From: an uncultured Acidobacteriia bacterium
Lineage (GTDB): Bacteria > Acidobacteriota > Terriglobia > Bryobacterales > Bryobacteraceae
DNA: 64,000 nucleotides
Assembly (NCBI GenBank): GCA_903825445.1
Contig: CAIKAS010000277.1
Location: forward strand, 20,639-84,638
Reading direction: 5' to 3'
Positions 37,888-48,547 of the stretch are shown here, piece by piece. A model generated the notes under the pieces. The model had not been told where the DNA came from. It saw nothing but the letters and a program-made list of their open reading frames with translations, and did not search any database. Numbering within the stretch: position 1 is the stretch's first letter; each line of letters begins with the position of its first letter. Position numbers and translations under genes: made by a program.

Positions 37888-39048
37888 GTGGCTTCACCGA
37901 GGGAATTTGGCTCACGATTCTGGGCTCTGATAGGCGCGACATTTCTGGGGTTTGTGGGAATGGGTACCGTGTTGCCCGCGTTAGCGCCGCACGTCCGCTA
38001 CGACCTGGGCGGCACCGATCGCACGGTCGGTTTTGTGATCGGCATCTTTTCCGTTGTGGCGCTGGCCGGGCGTTTGTTTTCAGGGCCGCTGGCCGATGGT
38101 CGCGGCCGCAAGGTCGCTTTTCTCACAGGTCTCGGCAGTTGCACACTGGCGGGAGCGATTTATTTGCTGCCCCTCGGTCTGACCGGCATCTGGATCGGGC
38201 GCTGCTTCCAGGGTCTGGGCGAGGCATGCCTGTACACGGGTGCGGCAGCATGGGCAGTGGAACTCGCGGGCACGCACCGCAGCGCGCAGGCGCTGGGTTA
38301 TCTGAGCAGCGGCATCTGGGGAGGCTTGTCCGCCGGACCCGCCCTAGGCCAGTGGCTCGTGACCTTTCAACACGCGGCAATGTTCCAGTTGTTGGCGGGT
38401 GCAGCGGGATTCGCGATGCTCTGGCGAATACCAGAGCACTTCACTCCGCACAAGGACGGAGGTAACTTCAAGTGGCCGTCGCGTTCCCTCATCATGCCTG
38501 GACTCGCCGTAGGCTTTGTCAACGTGCACTATCCGGTGGTCGTCGGCTTTCTGGTATTGCATCTGGCGCACTATGGAAATTCAGGTAAAGCTGCGCTGAG
38601 CGCGTACGCCGGCGCCATGCTGTGTTCGCGATTCTTCCTGGGAGGCCTGCCGGATCGCGTGCATCCGCGCATCACCTATTACTTTGGGTTAACCGCAATG
38701 GCATCGGGCCTGTTGACGCTGGCCTCTGGACCGCGACCCGCTATTGCCATCGCAAGCGCGGCGCTGCTCGGTCTCGGATTCTCGTTTCCGTTTTCCTCCA
38801 TCGCGTCGACCGTCATGCGGCGGGCGCCGGATCATGAGCGAGGTTACACAGTAGGAATTCTGAGCGCGTTTTACGATTTCTTCGTGGGAAGCGGCTCGTT
38901 TGCGGCTGGCGCGATATCCCATCGATTTGGGTATCCGGCGGCATTCGTGATGGCGGCCGCAGCGCTCGTGGCATCTGCGGGTTTTGCATGGTTCGTGCTG
39001 CCTGCTACGAACGAGAGTAGCCTGCTTCAGCCCAGCAATGCGGTGTAG
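37888..39048 (+). CDS. MFS transporter
   Basis: 386 aa; FSGPLADGRGRKVAFLTG loop motif; 12 TM-like pattern. Confidence 0.85.
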   Translation: MASPREFGSRFWALIGATFLGFVGMGTVLPALAPHVRYDLGGTDRTVGFVIGIFSVVALAGRLFSGPLADGRGRKVAFLTGLGSCTLAGAIYLLPLGLTGIWIGRCFQGLGEACLYTGAAAWAVELAGTHRSAQALGYLSSGIWGGLSAGPALGQWLVTFQHAAMFQLLAGAAGFAMLWRIPEHFTPHKDGGNFKWPSRSLIMPGLAVGFVNVHYPVVVGFLVLHLAHYGNSGKAALSAYAGAMLCSRFFLGGLPDRVHPRITYYFGLTAMASGLLTLASGPRPAIAIASAALLGLGFSFPFSSIASTVMRRAPDHERGYTVGILSAFYDFFVGSGSFAAGAISHRFGYPAAFVMAAAALVASAGFAWFVLPATNESSLLQPSNAV

Positions 39049-40151
39049 ACACGATGAAAGTAGCCATCGGTCATGCCTGCTATGTAATCGCAGACGGCCC
39101 GATGCCGGGGCGTTGTCTCTGCGCCCGACTCTGACTCCACGCCATCGCCGTGTGGCACGAGTTCCGGATGCGCCATCAGATGTGCGAATAAGAGAGCAAG
39201 CCTTTCAATCGAGTGCCTGCGATCCTCCGCCAGGGCGTGAGAGGAGTACACATGCCGGAGGAGGAAGCTCTTGAGTTCGCGGCTGGTCGCGGCCGCAACT
39301 TCGGTAAACCGAACGACGCGCGCGGGTAGCCGGCGGACTGCTTCCACGTCCTTAGCACCCGAGGCACGGGCACAACTCACGGTGCCTTCGATCAGGCCGG
39401 AAACCAGGCCATCGATCAAATGGCGAACCGATTCCTGGAAACGCTCGCGTTCTGTTGCACCCGGAAAGCTGGTTTCCACTCCATCGAGGATCTCGGCGTA
39501 GACGGGCACGGCATCCGCAATTTGTCCGGGGCGCAGCAAGCCAGCTTCGTACGCATCATCCAGGTCTGCGGCGTTGTATGCAATTTCATCGGCAAGATCG
39601 ATGAGCTGTGCTTCCACTGGCGGACGGAGGCCGGGGAGGTATTGATCGAGCGTGGAGGATTCACCCGGGATGAGGTCGCGCGAATGCTTAACGATGCCTT
39701 CGCGGACTTCAAAGGTCAGATTGAGCCCCGGAAAACGCGGATAGCGTCGCTCGAGTGAATCGACCAGACGCAGCGACTGCACGTTGTGATTAAAGCGCTC
39801 GCCATACTTCCTCATCTCGTGATCGAGTGCGTCCTCGCCTGCATGGGCGAATGGTGGATGACCGACATCGTGCACAAGGGCGAGAGCCTCGGTGAGATCT
39901 TCGTTCAATCCAAGTACGTTTGCTACTGTGCGCGCGATCTGGGAGACTTCGATCGTGTGGGTCAGACGATTGCGGAAGTGATCGGACAGGCCTGGCGCGA
40001 AGACCTGGGTCTTGTTCTCAAGACGGCGGAACGCGCGGGCATGGATTATGCGGTCGCGGTCGCGCTGAAAGGGATTGCGATAGGAGTGCTCAGGCTCAGG
40101 ATAGCGGCGGCCTCGTGAACGTTCGCTCGAAAACCGGAGGTGGCTGAGCAT
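39027..40151 (-). CDS. dgt: Deoxyguanosinetriphosphate triphosphohydrolase-like (HD domain)
   Basis: RNPFQRDRDRIIHARAFRRLENKTQVF, RLTHTIEVSQIART, ALVHDVGHPPFAHAGE. Confidence 0.93.
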   Translation of the reverse strand: MLSHLRFSSERSRGRRYPEPEHSYRNPFQRDRDRIIHARAFRRLENKTQVFAPGLSDHFRNRLTHTIEVSQIARTVANVLGLNEDLTEALALVHDVGHPPFAHAGEDALDHEMRKYGERFNHNVQSLRLVDSLERRYPRFPGLNLTFEVREGIVKHSRDLIPGESSTLDQYLPGLRPPVEAQLIDLADEIAYNAADLDDAYEAGLLRPGQIADAVPVYAEILDGVETSFPGATERERFQESVRHLIDGLVSGLIEGTVSCARASGAKDVEAVRRLPARVVRFTEVAAATSRELKSFLLRHVYSSHALAEDRRHSIERLALLFAHLMAHPELVPHGDGVESESGAETTPRHRAVCDYIAGMTDGYFHRVYTALLG

Positions 40152-40188
40152 ATTCTGTGGCGCCGCGCGGCGTCGAAAGGGATCCGGA

Positions 40189-40905
40189 CTACTTTGCCTG
40201 AGGCAACTGCGCCATCAAGGTCACTGCTATCTGGCTCACATCGCTTGACTGGGCACCCTGCGCCGCTATGGGTATCAGGAGCTTACGCGCTTCTTCCGGC
40301 TGCTTGTCGGCAATGCCTTTAGCAAGAACAATGGCGGCCTGGTCTTTGGAAACCATCGCCGTCGGATTGGCCATCAGGTCTTTCAGTAGCGCGCTCGCGC
40401 CATCGGGGTTGCCAAGGGAGAACTGCAGTTGGGCCTTGGCGAGCTTGGCCAGCGACGCATAGTCCGCGCCAGCGTTGGCTGCAACGTCGTCGTACTTCTT
40501 CGAGCCATCGTCGAGCTTGCCATCGGCCACGTCCATGCCGGCCAAATAGTACTCAGCTGCGTAAGCTTCGTTCGATCCGCCGTTCTGGCTGACAATCGTA
40601 TTGAATGCCTTACGGACGGCCTCTTCTTTGGCGGTGTCCGTAGTAAAGCTGGGGCCGCCGGTCGGGTTGTCAGCGCCGACTGGGGCGCTCTGAAGCGTGA
40701 TAGCGGACGCCAGGGCCTGCTCGCGCGCGTCACGACGGGAACTGATGAAGAACCACGAACCGAGACCGATGACGAGCACAGCAAGGACCGCGATCCCGCC
40801 GCGAATCGCCTGCGTGCGGTGGGTCACGAGAAAATGCGCCGTCTCTTCGACTTTAAGCGCAACATTATCCTGCTTTAACTCTTTACGGCTCAGATGATCG
40901 GACAC
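40189..40905 (-). CDS. YfgM-like TPR membrane protein
   Basis: 238 aa; single TM then tetratricopeptide-like region. Confidence 0.7.
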   Translation of the reverse strand: MSDHLSRKELKQDNVALKVEETAHFLVTHRTQAIRGGIAVLAVLVIGLGSWFFISSRRDAREQALASAITLQSAPVGADNPTGGPSFTTDTAKEEAVRKAFNTIVSQNGGSNEAYAAEYYLAGMDVADGKLDDGSKKYDDVAANAGADYASLAKLAKAQLQFSLGNPDGASALLKDLMANPTAMVSKDQAAIVLAKGIADKQPEEARKLLIPIAAQGAQSSDVSQIAVTLMAQLPQAK

Positions 40906-40955
40906 GGAAACCTCTGGATGGACTTACCTCATGATATTAACATGTGGGTTAGGCC

Positions 40956-42242
40956 ATGCCCCACGTTCTGCTGACCACATTCGGCTCCCTTGGCGATCTG
41001 CACCCCTATATCGCAGTCGGTCTGGGCCTGCGGAATCGGGGCCATCGGGTGACCATCGCGACCTCCGAGGGGTACCGCGCGAAGGTGGAGGGCGAAGGCC
41101 TGGGTTTCCGTGCGGTGCGGCCCGACATTGGCACGCTAATCGCCGATCCCGAGGTAATGGCCCGGGCTTTTCACCCGCGCACGGGTACCGAGTATGTGAT
41201 CCGGCGCATGTTTCTGCCGTATCTCGAACAATCTTATAGGGATCTTCTGACGATCGCGCGGGAAGCCGACCTCCTTGTCGGGCATCCGATCGCCTTCGCC
41301 ACACCGATTGTTGCCGAACAATTAGGGAAGCCATGGGTTTCAGTAGCATTACAACCGTCGGTGATGCTCTCAGCTTTCGATCCCCCTTCGATCTCAGGCC
41401 TGCCGTGGCTGGAATCGTTTCGCGGCTGCGGACCCGGCTTTTGGCGTCTGTTCTTCGGACTTGGGAGGCGAGTGGCGAGGGAATGGGGTACGCCGATCAA
41501 TGAGTTGCGTCGGAAGCTGGGGCTGCCAGATTCGCGCGATCCAGTACTTGACGGCATGTTCTCGCCTTTTGGGACGCAGGCCTGGTTTTCCCGCGTCATG
41601 GCCCGGCCCCAGGCCGATTGGCCGATGAAAACCGCAATCACTGGATTTCCGTTCTACGACAAGCTCACGCCGGGACAAGGGCTATCCGCCGATCTGGCCG
41701 GGTTCCTCGACGCCGGACCACCACCTGTGGTCTTCACGCTGGGATCAGCGGCCGTGCGCCATGCAGGGAAGTTCTACACAGAGAGCGCGGAGGCCGCGCG
41801 CACGCTGGGTTGCCGGGCTGTGTTGCTGATTGGCAGAGATGCCAGAAATGCGCCAAATGTCGCGCTGCCGGATGGAGTGATCGCGGCGGAGTATGCGCCG
41901 TATTCCGAGCTGTTTCCACGGGCAGCCGCCATCGTGCATCAGGGTGGCGCCGGGACTACGGCACAGGCATTAAGGGCCGGCGTGCCAATGTGCATGGTGC
42001 CCTTCAGCCACGATCAGCCGGATAACGCTCGTCGCTGCGCCGGACTGGGCGTGGCCAGGATCATCCCTCGAAAAAAGTACCGGAGCGCCCGGGCAGCGAA
42101 TGAGCTGGGGCGGTTGCTATCGGATGGGAACTACCGGACGGCGGCCCAAAACGTTGCCCTGGGATTGGCAAGAGAGGATGGTATTTCGGCGGCTTGCGAT
42201 GGAATGGACCGGACGCTGGGTGATTTCTTCGGGCAGGCATAG
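40956..42242 (+). CDS. UGT-like glycosyltransferase (GT1)
   Basis: HVLLTTFGSLGDLHPYIAVGLGLRNRGH; AAIVHQGGAGTTAQALRAGVP. Confidence 0.88.
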   Translation: MPHVLLTTFGSLGDLHPYIAVGLGLRNRGHRVTIATSEGYRAKVEGEGLGFRAVRPDIGTLIADPEVMARAFHPRTGTEYVIRRMFLPYLEQSYRDLLTIAREADLLVGHPIAFATPIVAEQLGKPWVSVALQPSVMLSAFDPPSISGLPWLESFRGCGPGFWRLFFGLGRRVAREWGTPINELRRKLGLPDSRDPVLDGMFSPFGTQAWFSRVMARPQADWPMKTAITGFPFYDKLTPGQGLSADLAGFLDAGPPPVVFTLGSAAVRHAGKFYTESAEAARTLGCRAVLLIGRDARNAPNVALPDGVIAAEYAPYSELFPRAAAIVHQGGAGTTAQALRAGVPMCMVPFSHDQPDNARRCAGLGVARIIPRKKYRSARAANELGRLLSDGNYRTAAQNVALGLAREDGISAACDGMDRTLGDFFGQA

Positions 42243-42256
42243 CTTAGAGTAATGAC

Positions 42257-44173
42257 GTGGGCCGCATCCGCGTTCTTTCCGACAACGTCGCTAACAAGAT
42301 TGCCGCCGGTGAGGTGGTAGAGCGCCCGGCGTCTGTCGTCAAGGAACTGCTGGAAAATTCACTCGATGCTGGTTCTACGAATATCCGGGTAGAGATCGAG
42401 AACGGAGGGCGGCGGCTGATCCGCGTCGCTGACGATGGCTGTGGCATGCTGCGCGATGATGCGCTGCTCGCCTTCGAACGCCACGCGACCAGCAAGCTCC
42501 ACGATGTGAGGGATCTGCTTACCATCGCTACGCTGGGGTTTCGCGGCGAAGCGTTGCCCTCGATTGCTTCCGTCTCACGACTGCTGCTGGAAACACGGTC
42601 GCCGGATGAGCAGACCGGCACCCGGGTCGAAATCGCTGGCGGCAAGATTCTGAGCTGCGAGGAAATCGCGCGCGGCAACGGGACTGCGATCACGATCCGG
42701 GATTTGTTCTTCAATGTACCCGCTCGCAAGAAGTTCCTGCGATCGGAGCAGACCGAGATGGCGCATATTGCGTCGCTTGTGACGCATTACAGCCTAGCGC
42801 ATCCGGACAAGACTTTTGAACTATGGAACGGCGGCATGAACCTGCTGCAGGCGACGCCGGTGGCGACACTGCGAGAACGCGTTTTTCAGGTATTTGGCAG
42901 TCAGATTCTGGAAGATCTAATCGATCTCGGCGAGCGAGAGAAGATTGTGCAGGCCGAGGACCCAAACGAGAATCCGAAGCGGTTCGCTGTACGCGGATTT
43001 GTGTCACGGCCGCAGGTGCAGAAGAACAACCGCAATTCGATCTTTATCTTCGTGAACGGTCGACTGATACGCGACCGGCTCATTCTGCATGCGCTTTCAG
43101 CCGCGTATCACAACCTGATGCCTTCCTCATGCTTTCCCTTCGCGCTTCTGTTCATCGAATGCGATTGCGAGGAGGTGGACGTGAACGTACATCCTTCGAA
43201 GACGGAGGTTCGGTTTCGACATCAATCGTGGGTGCACGATTTTGTGCGGGATTCAGTACGCGATCAATTGATGATGTCCCGGCCAGCACCTAGTTTCAGT
43301 CCGAATCCACAGGCTGCGGCTGCGCTGCCCTATTCGGATTTCTCGCAGATGATGCAGAACGACGCGGCCGCGCCGGAGTTTACATTGCATACGGTCCCGC
43401 CGCCGAACGCCCGCTTCGATTTTGGCGATGCTACCGTACCGACCACGATGCAGGCGCCGCCGCCCGTGGCGCGCTTGATTGAAACTTCGACATCGGCGCC
43501 TTCTTCGACTGGCTCGACGCTTAAGCTGCGCGTGCCGGATACACACGGAGGATTTCCACTGAACGCGGGGCCACTTGAAAACTCGATGGCGAACATCGGC
43601 GACCTGCGGCCATTGGGGCAGTTGCACAACAGCTTCATCATTGCGGCCGGGCGCGACGGGCTCTGGATCATCGACCAGCATGTGGCGCACGAACGCATAC
43701 TGTTCGAGCAGGTTTTGACGCAACAAGCCGCGGGGCGCGTGGAAACCCAACAATTGTTAATGCCCGCGATTCTGCAACTGACACCCGAGCAACAGATCGA
43801 GTATGCGCGGATTGAGGATGAGTTGCGGGCTTCAGGCTTCGACACGGAGCCGTTCGGCAACCGGACCATTGCCGTGAAGGGCGTGCCGGCGGCGCTGGGA
43901 CACGGCGACATCGAGCGGGTAATCTTCGAGATTCTGGAGATCGCGGAAGTAGAGTTGCGCGGAGTGTCGGTGTCGGATCTGCGGCGAGGAATTGCGGCGT
44001 CGCTGGCGTGCCGGGCGGCAATCAAGATCAATACACCGCTCGACCGCACGAAAATGGAGTGGATGCTGCGGGCGCTGGCGGCGACGGAGTATCCGATGGC
44101 TTGCCCGCACGGCAGGCCGGTGGCGCTGCAATACGGGATGCGCGAGATTTTACGGGCATTTCATCGGATCTAG
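42257..44173 (+). CDS. mutL: DNA mismatch repair protein MutL
   Basis: IRVLSDNVANKIAAGEVVERPASVVKELLENSLDAGS; GFRGEALPSIASVS. Confidence 0.96.
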   Translation: MGRIRVLSDNVANKIAAGEVVERPASVVKELLENSLDAGSTNIRVEIENGGRRLIRVADDGCGMLRDDALLAFERHATSKLHDVRDLLTIATLGFRGEALPSIASVSRLLLETRSPDEQTGTRVEIAGGKILSCEEIARGNGTAITIRDLFFNVPARKKFLRSEQTEMAHIASLVTHYSLAHPDKTFELWNGGMNLLQATPVATLRERVFQVFGSQILEDLIDLGEREKIVQAEDPNENPKRFAVRGFVSRPQVQKNNRNSIFIFVNGRLIRDRLILHALSAAYHNLMPSSCFPFALLFIECDCEEVDVNVHPSKTEVRFRHQSWVHDFVRDSVRDQLMMSRPAPSFSPNPQAAAALPYSDFSQMMQNDAAAPEFTLHTVPPPNARFDFGDATVPTTMQAPPPVARLIETSTSAPSSTGSTLKLRVPDTHGGFPLNAGPLENSMANIGDLRPLGQLHNSFIIAAGRDGLWIIDQHVAHERILFEQVLTQQAAGRVETQQLLMPAILQLTPEQQIEYARIEDELRASGFDTEPFGNRTIAVKGVPAALGHGDIERVIFEILEIAEVELRGVSVSDLRRGIAASLACRAAIKINTPLDRTKMEWMLRALAATEYPMACPHGRPVALQYGMREILRAFHRI

Positions 44174-44206
44174 AAAACTCTGGACAGCGCGTGTTAAAAA
44201 GGTCTG

Positions 44207-44761
44207 TTGATGCCAATCACCGACGAAGTGCGCGGACGCGCAGCCAAAATCAAGATACTGCTGATGGACGTGGACGGCGTCCTGTGCGACAAGATGTACT
44301 TCATGCCGGATGCCTCCGGCAAAGTGATCGAGTTCAAAGGCTTCGATGCGCAGGACGGCATTGCGCTGCAGTGGTGTCAGTGGAAGGGCATGCGGACCGG
44401 CGTCATCAGTGGGCGCGACTCCCCATCAGTAGTCGAGCGCGCGCGGCAGTGCAGGATGGATTACGTTTATCAGGGCCACATCGAGAAAATTCCGATTCTC
44501 GAAGAGATCATGGCCGATGCGAGGGTGACGCCGGAAGAAGTTGCGTTCGTCGGCGACGATTTGACGGACATCGTGGTGATGCATCGCGTGGGGCTGGGAA
44601 TTGCAGTTGCAAATGCACGCGCCGAAGTGAAGGGCGAGGCGCATTACGTGACGGAAGCGCGCGGCGGACAGGGAGCGATCCGTGAAGTGATCGAGATGAT
44701 ACTCGAAGCCCGCGGGCAGTGGCGAGAGATTCTGGATAAGTACGAAGTGGGCCGCGGATAA
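44207..44761 (+). CDS. kdsC: 3-deoxy-D-manno-octulosonate 8-phosphate phosphatase-like HAD
   Basis: KILLMDVDGVLCDKMYF, VISGRDSPSVVERA, FVGDDLTDIVVM. Confidence 0.88.
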   Translation: MMPITDEVRGRAAKIKILLMDVDGVLCDKMYFMPDASGKVIEFKGFDAQDGIALQWCQWKGMRTGVISGRDSPSVVERARQCRMDYVYQGHIEKIPILEEIMADARVTPEEVAFVGDDLTDIVVMHRVGLGIAVANARAEVKGEAHYVTEARGGQGAIREVIEMILEARGQWREILDKYEVGRG

Positions 44762-44786
44762 AGGTACCGATCCGGCCAGAGCGGAA

Positions 44787-46487
44787 CTATATTTCTTCGT
44801 CGGTGACGCAGCCGTTACTGGCGCTTTTCACCAGCCGGATGTATTTGGCCAGCGTGCCTCGGGTCGCCTTATAGGGCGGCATCTTCCAGGCCGCGCGTCG
44901 AGCTTTCATTTCCGCTTCAGGAACATCGACATCGAGAATATTCTTCGTCGCGTCAATGGTAATGATTTCGCCATCGCGCACGAGGGCGATCGGCCCACCT
45001 TCCTGCGCTTCAGGTGTGATGTGTCCAACGATGAAGCCGTGCGAACCGCCGGAGAAACGACCGTCAGTAATGAGTGCGACATCTTTGCCGAGACCCGCAC
45101 CCATAATGGCGGATGTTGGAGTAAGCATTTCGGGCATGCCGGGCCCGCCCTTGGGGCCTTCGTAACGGATGACGAGCACGTCGCCCTTCTTGATTTCGCC
45201 ACGTTCGAGCGAGGCGAGCATGTGCTCCTCGGAATCGTAAACGCGGGCTGGGCCGGAGAAGCGGAGACCTTCTTTGCCGGTAATCTTGGCAACGGCGCCT
45301 TCCGGCGCCAATGTGCCATGCAGAATCTGAATGTGGCTGGTGGCCTTCAACGGGGCCGAGAGGGGATGCACGATCTGCTGGCCCGGGGTGAGGCCCGGGA
45401 GATCCTTCACGTTTTCGGCGTGGGTTTTGCCGGTTACGGTCATGCAGCTGCCATCGAACATTCCGGCCTCGATCAGCATCTTGATCACGGCGGGCGTACC
45501 ACCGACAGCGTGGAGATCCTCCATCACATACTTGCCGGAAGGCTTGAAATCCGCAAGGAACGGCGTGCGATCACTGACGCTCTGGAAGTCCTGAAGTGTC
45601 AGGTTCAGACCTACGGACCGCGCCATTGCGATGAGGTGCAGCACGGCGTTCGTGGAACCGCCGAGCACGCTCACGATGACCATCGCGTTTTCAAAAGCAG
45701 CGCGGGTCATAATGTCGCGGGGTTTGAGATCGAGTTCAAGCAGGTTTCGCATGGCGGCTCCGGCGGCGAAACATTCTTCGAGCTTCTGAGGATCCACGGC
45801 GGGGGTCGATGCGCTATACGGCAGCGACATGCCGAGAGCTTCAATCGCAGAGGCCATGGTGTTCGCGGTGTACATGCCGCCGCAGGCGCCCGCGCCCGGG
45901 CATGCGTGGCGGACGACGTCGCAACGGTCTTCTTCAGTCATGTTCCCGGCAATGAATTCGCCATAGCTCTGGAAGGCGCTGACGATATCCAGCGTTTTGC
46001 CCGGATTTGAACCAGCGTGCGAGTGGCCGGCGCGGATGGTGCCGCCGTAGACCATGATCGACGGACGGTTTTGCCGGCCCATCGCGATCACGCAACCAGG
46101 CATGTTCTTATCGCAGCCGGGCAGCGAGATGCAGCCGTCATACCACTGCCCGCCCATGATGGTTTCGATGGAATCAGCGATGAGGTCGCGGGACTGGAGC
46201 GAGAAGCTCATACCGTCCGTACCCATGGAGATTCCATCGGAAACACCGATAGTGTTGAAGCGCATGCCGACCATACCGGCGGCCTGGACGCCTTCACGAA
46301 CCTTGGCGCCGAGGTCGAGGAGGTGCATGTTGCAGGGGTTGCCTTCGTACCAGACGCTGGCGATGCCGACCTGCGCCTTGTTCATGTCTTCGGGGGTGAG
46401 GCCGGTGGCGTAAAGCATGGCCTGCGAAGCGCCCTGCGACTTAGGCTGCGTGATACGGGAAGAAATCTTATTAAGTTGGCTGGACAT
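44787..46487 (-). CDS. ilvD: Dihydroxy-acid dehydratase
   Basis: 566 aa; [41 protein letters not shown]. Confidence 0.96.
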   Translation of the reverse strand: MSSQLNKISSRITQPKSQGASQAMLYATGLTPEDMNKAQVGIASVWYEGNPCNMHLLDLGAKVREGVQAAGMVGMRFNTIGVSDGISMGTDGMSFSLQSRDLIADSIETIMGGQWYDGCISLPGCDKNMPGCVIAMGRQNRPSIMVYGGTIRAGHSHAGSNPGKTLDIVSAFQSYGEFIAGNMTEEDRCDVVRHACPGAGACGGMYTANTMASAIEALGMSLPYSASTPAVDPQKLEECFAAGAAMRNLLELDLKPRDIMTRAAFENAMVIVSVLGGSTNAVLHLIAMARSVGLNLTLQDFQSVSDRTPFLADFKPSGKYVMEDLHAVGGTPAVIKMLIEAGMFDGSCMTVTGKTHAENVKDLPGLTPGQQIVHPLSAPLKATSHIQILHGTLAPEGAVAKITGKEGLRFSGPARVYDSEEHMLASLERGEIKKGDVLVIRYEGPKGGPGMPEMLTPTSAIMGAGLGKDVALITDGRFSGGSHGFIVGHITPEAQEGGPIALVRDGEIITIDATKNILDVDVPEAEMKARRAAWKMPPYKATRGTLAKYIRLVKSASNGCVTDEEI

Positions 46488-46588
46488 GGGAATTCTCTAG
46501 TATATTGCGGGGGCTGAATTCTCGATTGTGCCCCGTCTTCACCGTATCTGGAATAGGATCGGCGCGAGACGGTAGGATAGATAAAACG

Positions 46589-47368
46589 ATGAGCCGGTTC
46601 GTGGTGGTTTTGGTTTGCGCCGTTGTTGCGCTGACTGGTTGCGGGAAGAAGAGGGCCAGGGTGCCTCCGCCTCCGCCCGCTCCGGCAGGAAGCCCGTCCA
46701 CTAACCCCACGGCCACTCCATCGACGAGCCCCACAAGTCCAGCGGGTCCGGCGCCTTCGCCTCCCACAACATCTCGTTCGCGCACGCCCGCGGCTCCGGC
46801 CATTCCGGCACCTGCTGCAGGAGCCACGGAGCGCGGGGTTGCCAGCTGGTACGGACATCCGTATCACGGCCGCCCAGCAGCCGATGGCGAGATTTACGAC
46901 ATGGAACAAATGGTCGCGGCCCATCGTACGCTGCCGTTTCAGACGATGGTGCGGGTGCGCAATCTCTCAAACGATAAGACCGTGGACGTGCGGATAATCG
47001 ACCGCGGCCCGTTTGTGGGAAACCGGATTATCGATTTGTCGCACGCGGCGGCGAAGGAAATCGAAATGATTGGGCCGGGCGTGGCGAATGTGGAACTGAC
47101 GATTCTGTCGTCTCCCGCGGGAATGGCACCAGCGGTATTTGCCGTACAGGTCGGGGCCTTCCGGGAGAAGGCGAATGCGGACCGGATGCAGCAGCGAATG
47201 ACGACGGAGTATGGGTCGGCGAAGCTGGTACTGCGACAGGGGGATCCCCCTCTCTGGCGGGTACTCGCGGGGAGGGAGGCGACGCAGGAGGCGGCTGAAA
47301 CGCTGGCGCGCCGAATCCGCCAGGAACAGGGTGTGGGTGCGGCGTTTGTGGTGCGGCTGGACCCATAG
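46589..47368 (+). CDS. rlpA: RlpA-like lipoprotein with SPOR domain
   Basis: Lipobox MSRFVVVLVCAVVALTGC; ERGVASWYGHPYHGRPAADGEIYD; SPOR AVQVGAFREKANADRM. Confidence 0.9.
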   Translation: MSRFVVVLVCAVVALTGCGKKRARVPPPPPAPAGSPSTNPTATPSTSPTSPAGPAPSPPTTSRSRTPAAPAIPAPAAGATERGVASWYGHPYHGRPAADGEIYDMEQMVAAHRTLPFQTMVRVRNLSNDKTVDVRIIDRGPFVGNRIIDLSHAAAKEIEMIGPGVANVELTILSSPAGMAPAVFAVQVGAFREKANADRMQQRMTTEYGSAKLVLRQGDPPLWRVLAGREATQEAAETLARRIRQEQGVGAAFVVRLDP

Positions 47369-47403
47369 CGGGGTCGCCCCCGCAGGCGTTCGCCACATTT
47401 AAG

Positions 47404-48516
47404 TTGAGAAGATTTTCCCGTTTTGGCACTACTTGGCCAGCTATGGGACTTCTCGGTCGTTCGCAGCGCATTGTACAGATTCGTTCCCAACTGGAAAGGC
47501 TGGGGCCGAGCCGCACTCCTGTCCTGATTCAGGGCGAGAGTGGAACGGGGAAGGAAGTAGCGGCTCGGGAGTTATTCGACTCCGCTCCACGGGGCCACTT
47601 TGTGCCGATCGATTGCGGATCGCTGGTAGGTCCGCTGATGGAGAGTGAGCTTTTCGGGCATACCCGCGGTGCGTTCACGGGTGCGGGCGAGGCGAAACGC
47701 GGGCTGATTGAATTGGCGAACGGAGGTACGGCATTCTTCGACGAAGTGGGCGATCTGCCGATTGACCTTCAGGTAAAACTGCTCCGGGTGCTGCAGGAAA
47801 GGGAGTTCCGGCCGGTTGGGTCGCTTCAACGAATCCAGGTCGACATACGGATTGTGGCGGCGACGCACAGGGACTTGCAGCGCGAGGTAAGGGCGGGCCG
47901 ATTCCGGGAAGATTTGTTCCATCGCCTTAACGTGATCCGGCTCACGCTGCCGCCCCTGCGGGAGCATAAAGAAGATATTCCGCAGCTTGCAGAACGTTTT
48001 CTGGATGCCACCGGACAACGCTACGTGATTGCGCCACCTGCAATGGACGCGATAATGGACTATGACTGGCCGGGAAATGTGCGGGAGCTGAAGAACTGCG
48101 TTGACCGGATGGTGGCGTTCAATTCGGGGCCTTTGCTGCACTTCGCCGACCTGCCGACCGCAGTGGTAAACAGCGTACAGGTACAGCAAAGAGGAGGACT
48201 GGCCATGGCAGCGGTAGCATCTGGCAGTTCGGGAGTCCGGTCGGTCACGGGCATCCGCTCGTTTCAGGCAATATCGTCGCAAACGGGAGTGTTGACACTG
48301 CACCAGGTGGAGAAGCGCGCGATTGAACAGGCGTTGAATTTCACTCGGGGCGACCGGACCACCGCCGCGCACATGCTGGGGATCGGCCGTACGACGCTCT
48401 ACCGAAAGCTGAAGGAATACGGGTATCCGCCGGGAGGGCATGGTTCGGCGGACGGAATGGCGACCGCATTACAGGGAGTCGGCGAGCGGCCTTCTGATAT
48501 TCCGCCAGCGGCCTGA
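47404..48516 (+). CDS. Sigma-54 activator lacking an N-terminal sensory/receiver domain
   Basis: AAA+ starts within about 15 aa of N-terminus; [26 protein letters not shown]-terminal [25 protein letters not shown]. Confidence 0.88.
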   Translation: MRRFSRFGTTWPAMGLLGRSQRIVQIRSQLERLGPSRTPVLIQGESGTGKEVAARELFDSAPRGHFVPIDCGSLVGPLMESELFGHTRGAFTGAGEAKRGLIELANGGTAFFDEVGDLPIDLQVKLLRVLQEREFRPVGSLQRIQVDIRIVAATHRDLQREVRAGRFREDLFHRLNVIRLTLPPLREHKEDIPQLAERFLDATGQRYVIAPPAMDAIMDYDWPGNVRELKNCVDRMVAFNSGPLLHFADLPTAVVNSVQVQQRGGLAMAAVASGSSGVRSVTGIRSFQAISSQTGVLTLHQVEKRAIEQALNFTRGDRTTAAHMLGIGRTTLYRKLKEYGYPPGGHGSADGMATALQGVGERPSDIPPAA

Positions 48517-48547
48517 CTGCGACTGAATGACCTGATACGCTCGGTAC

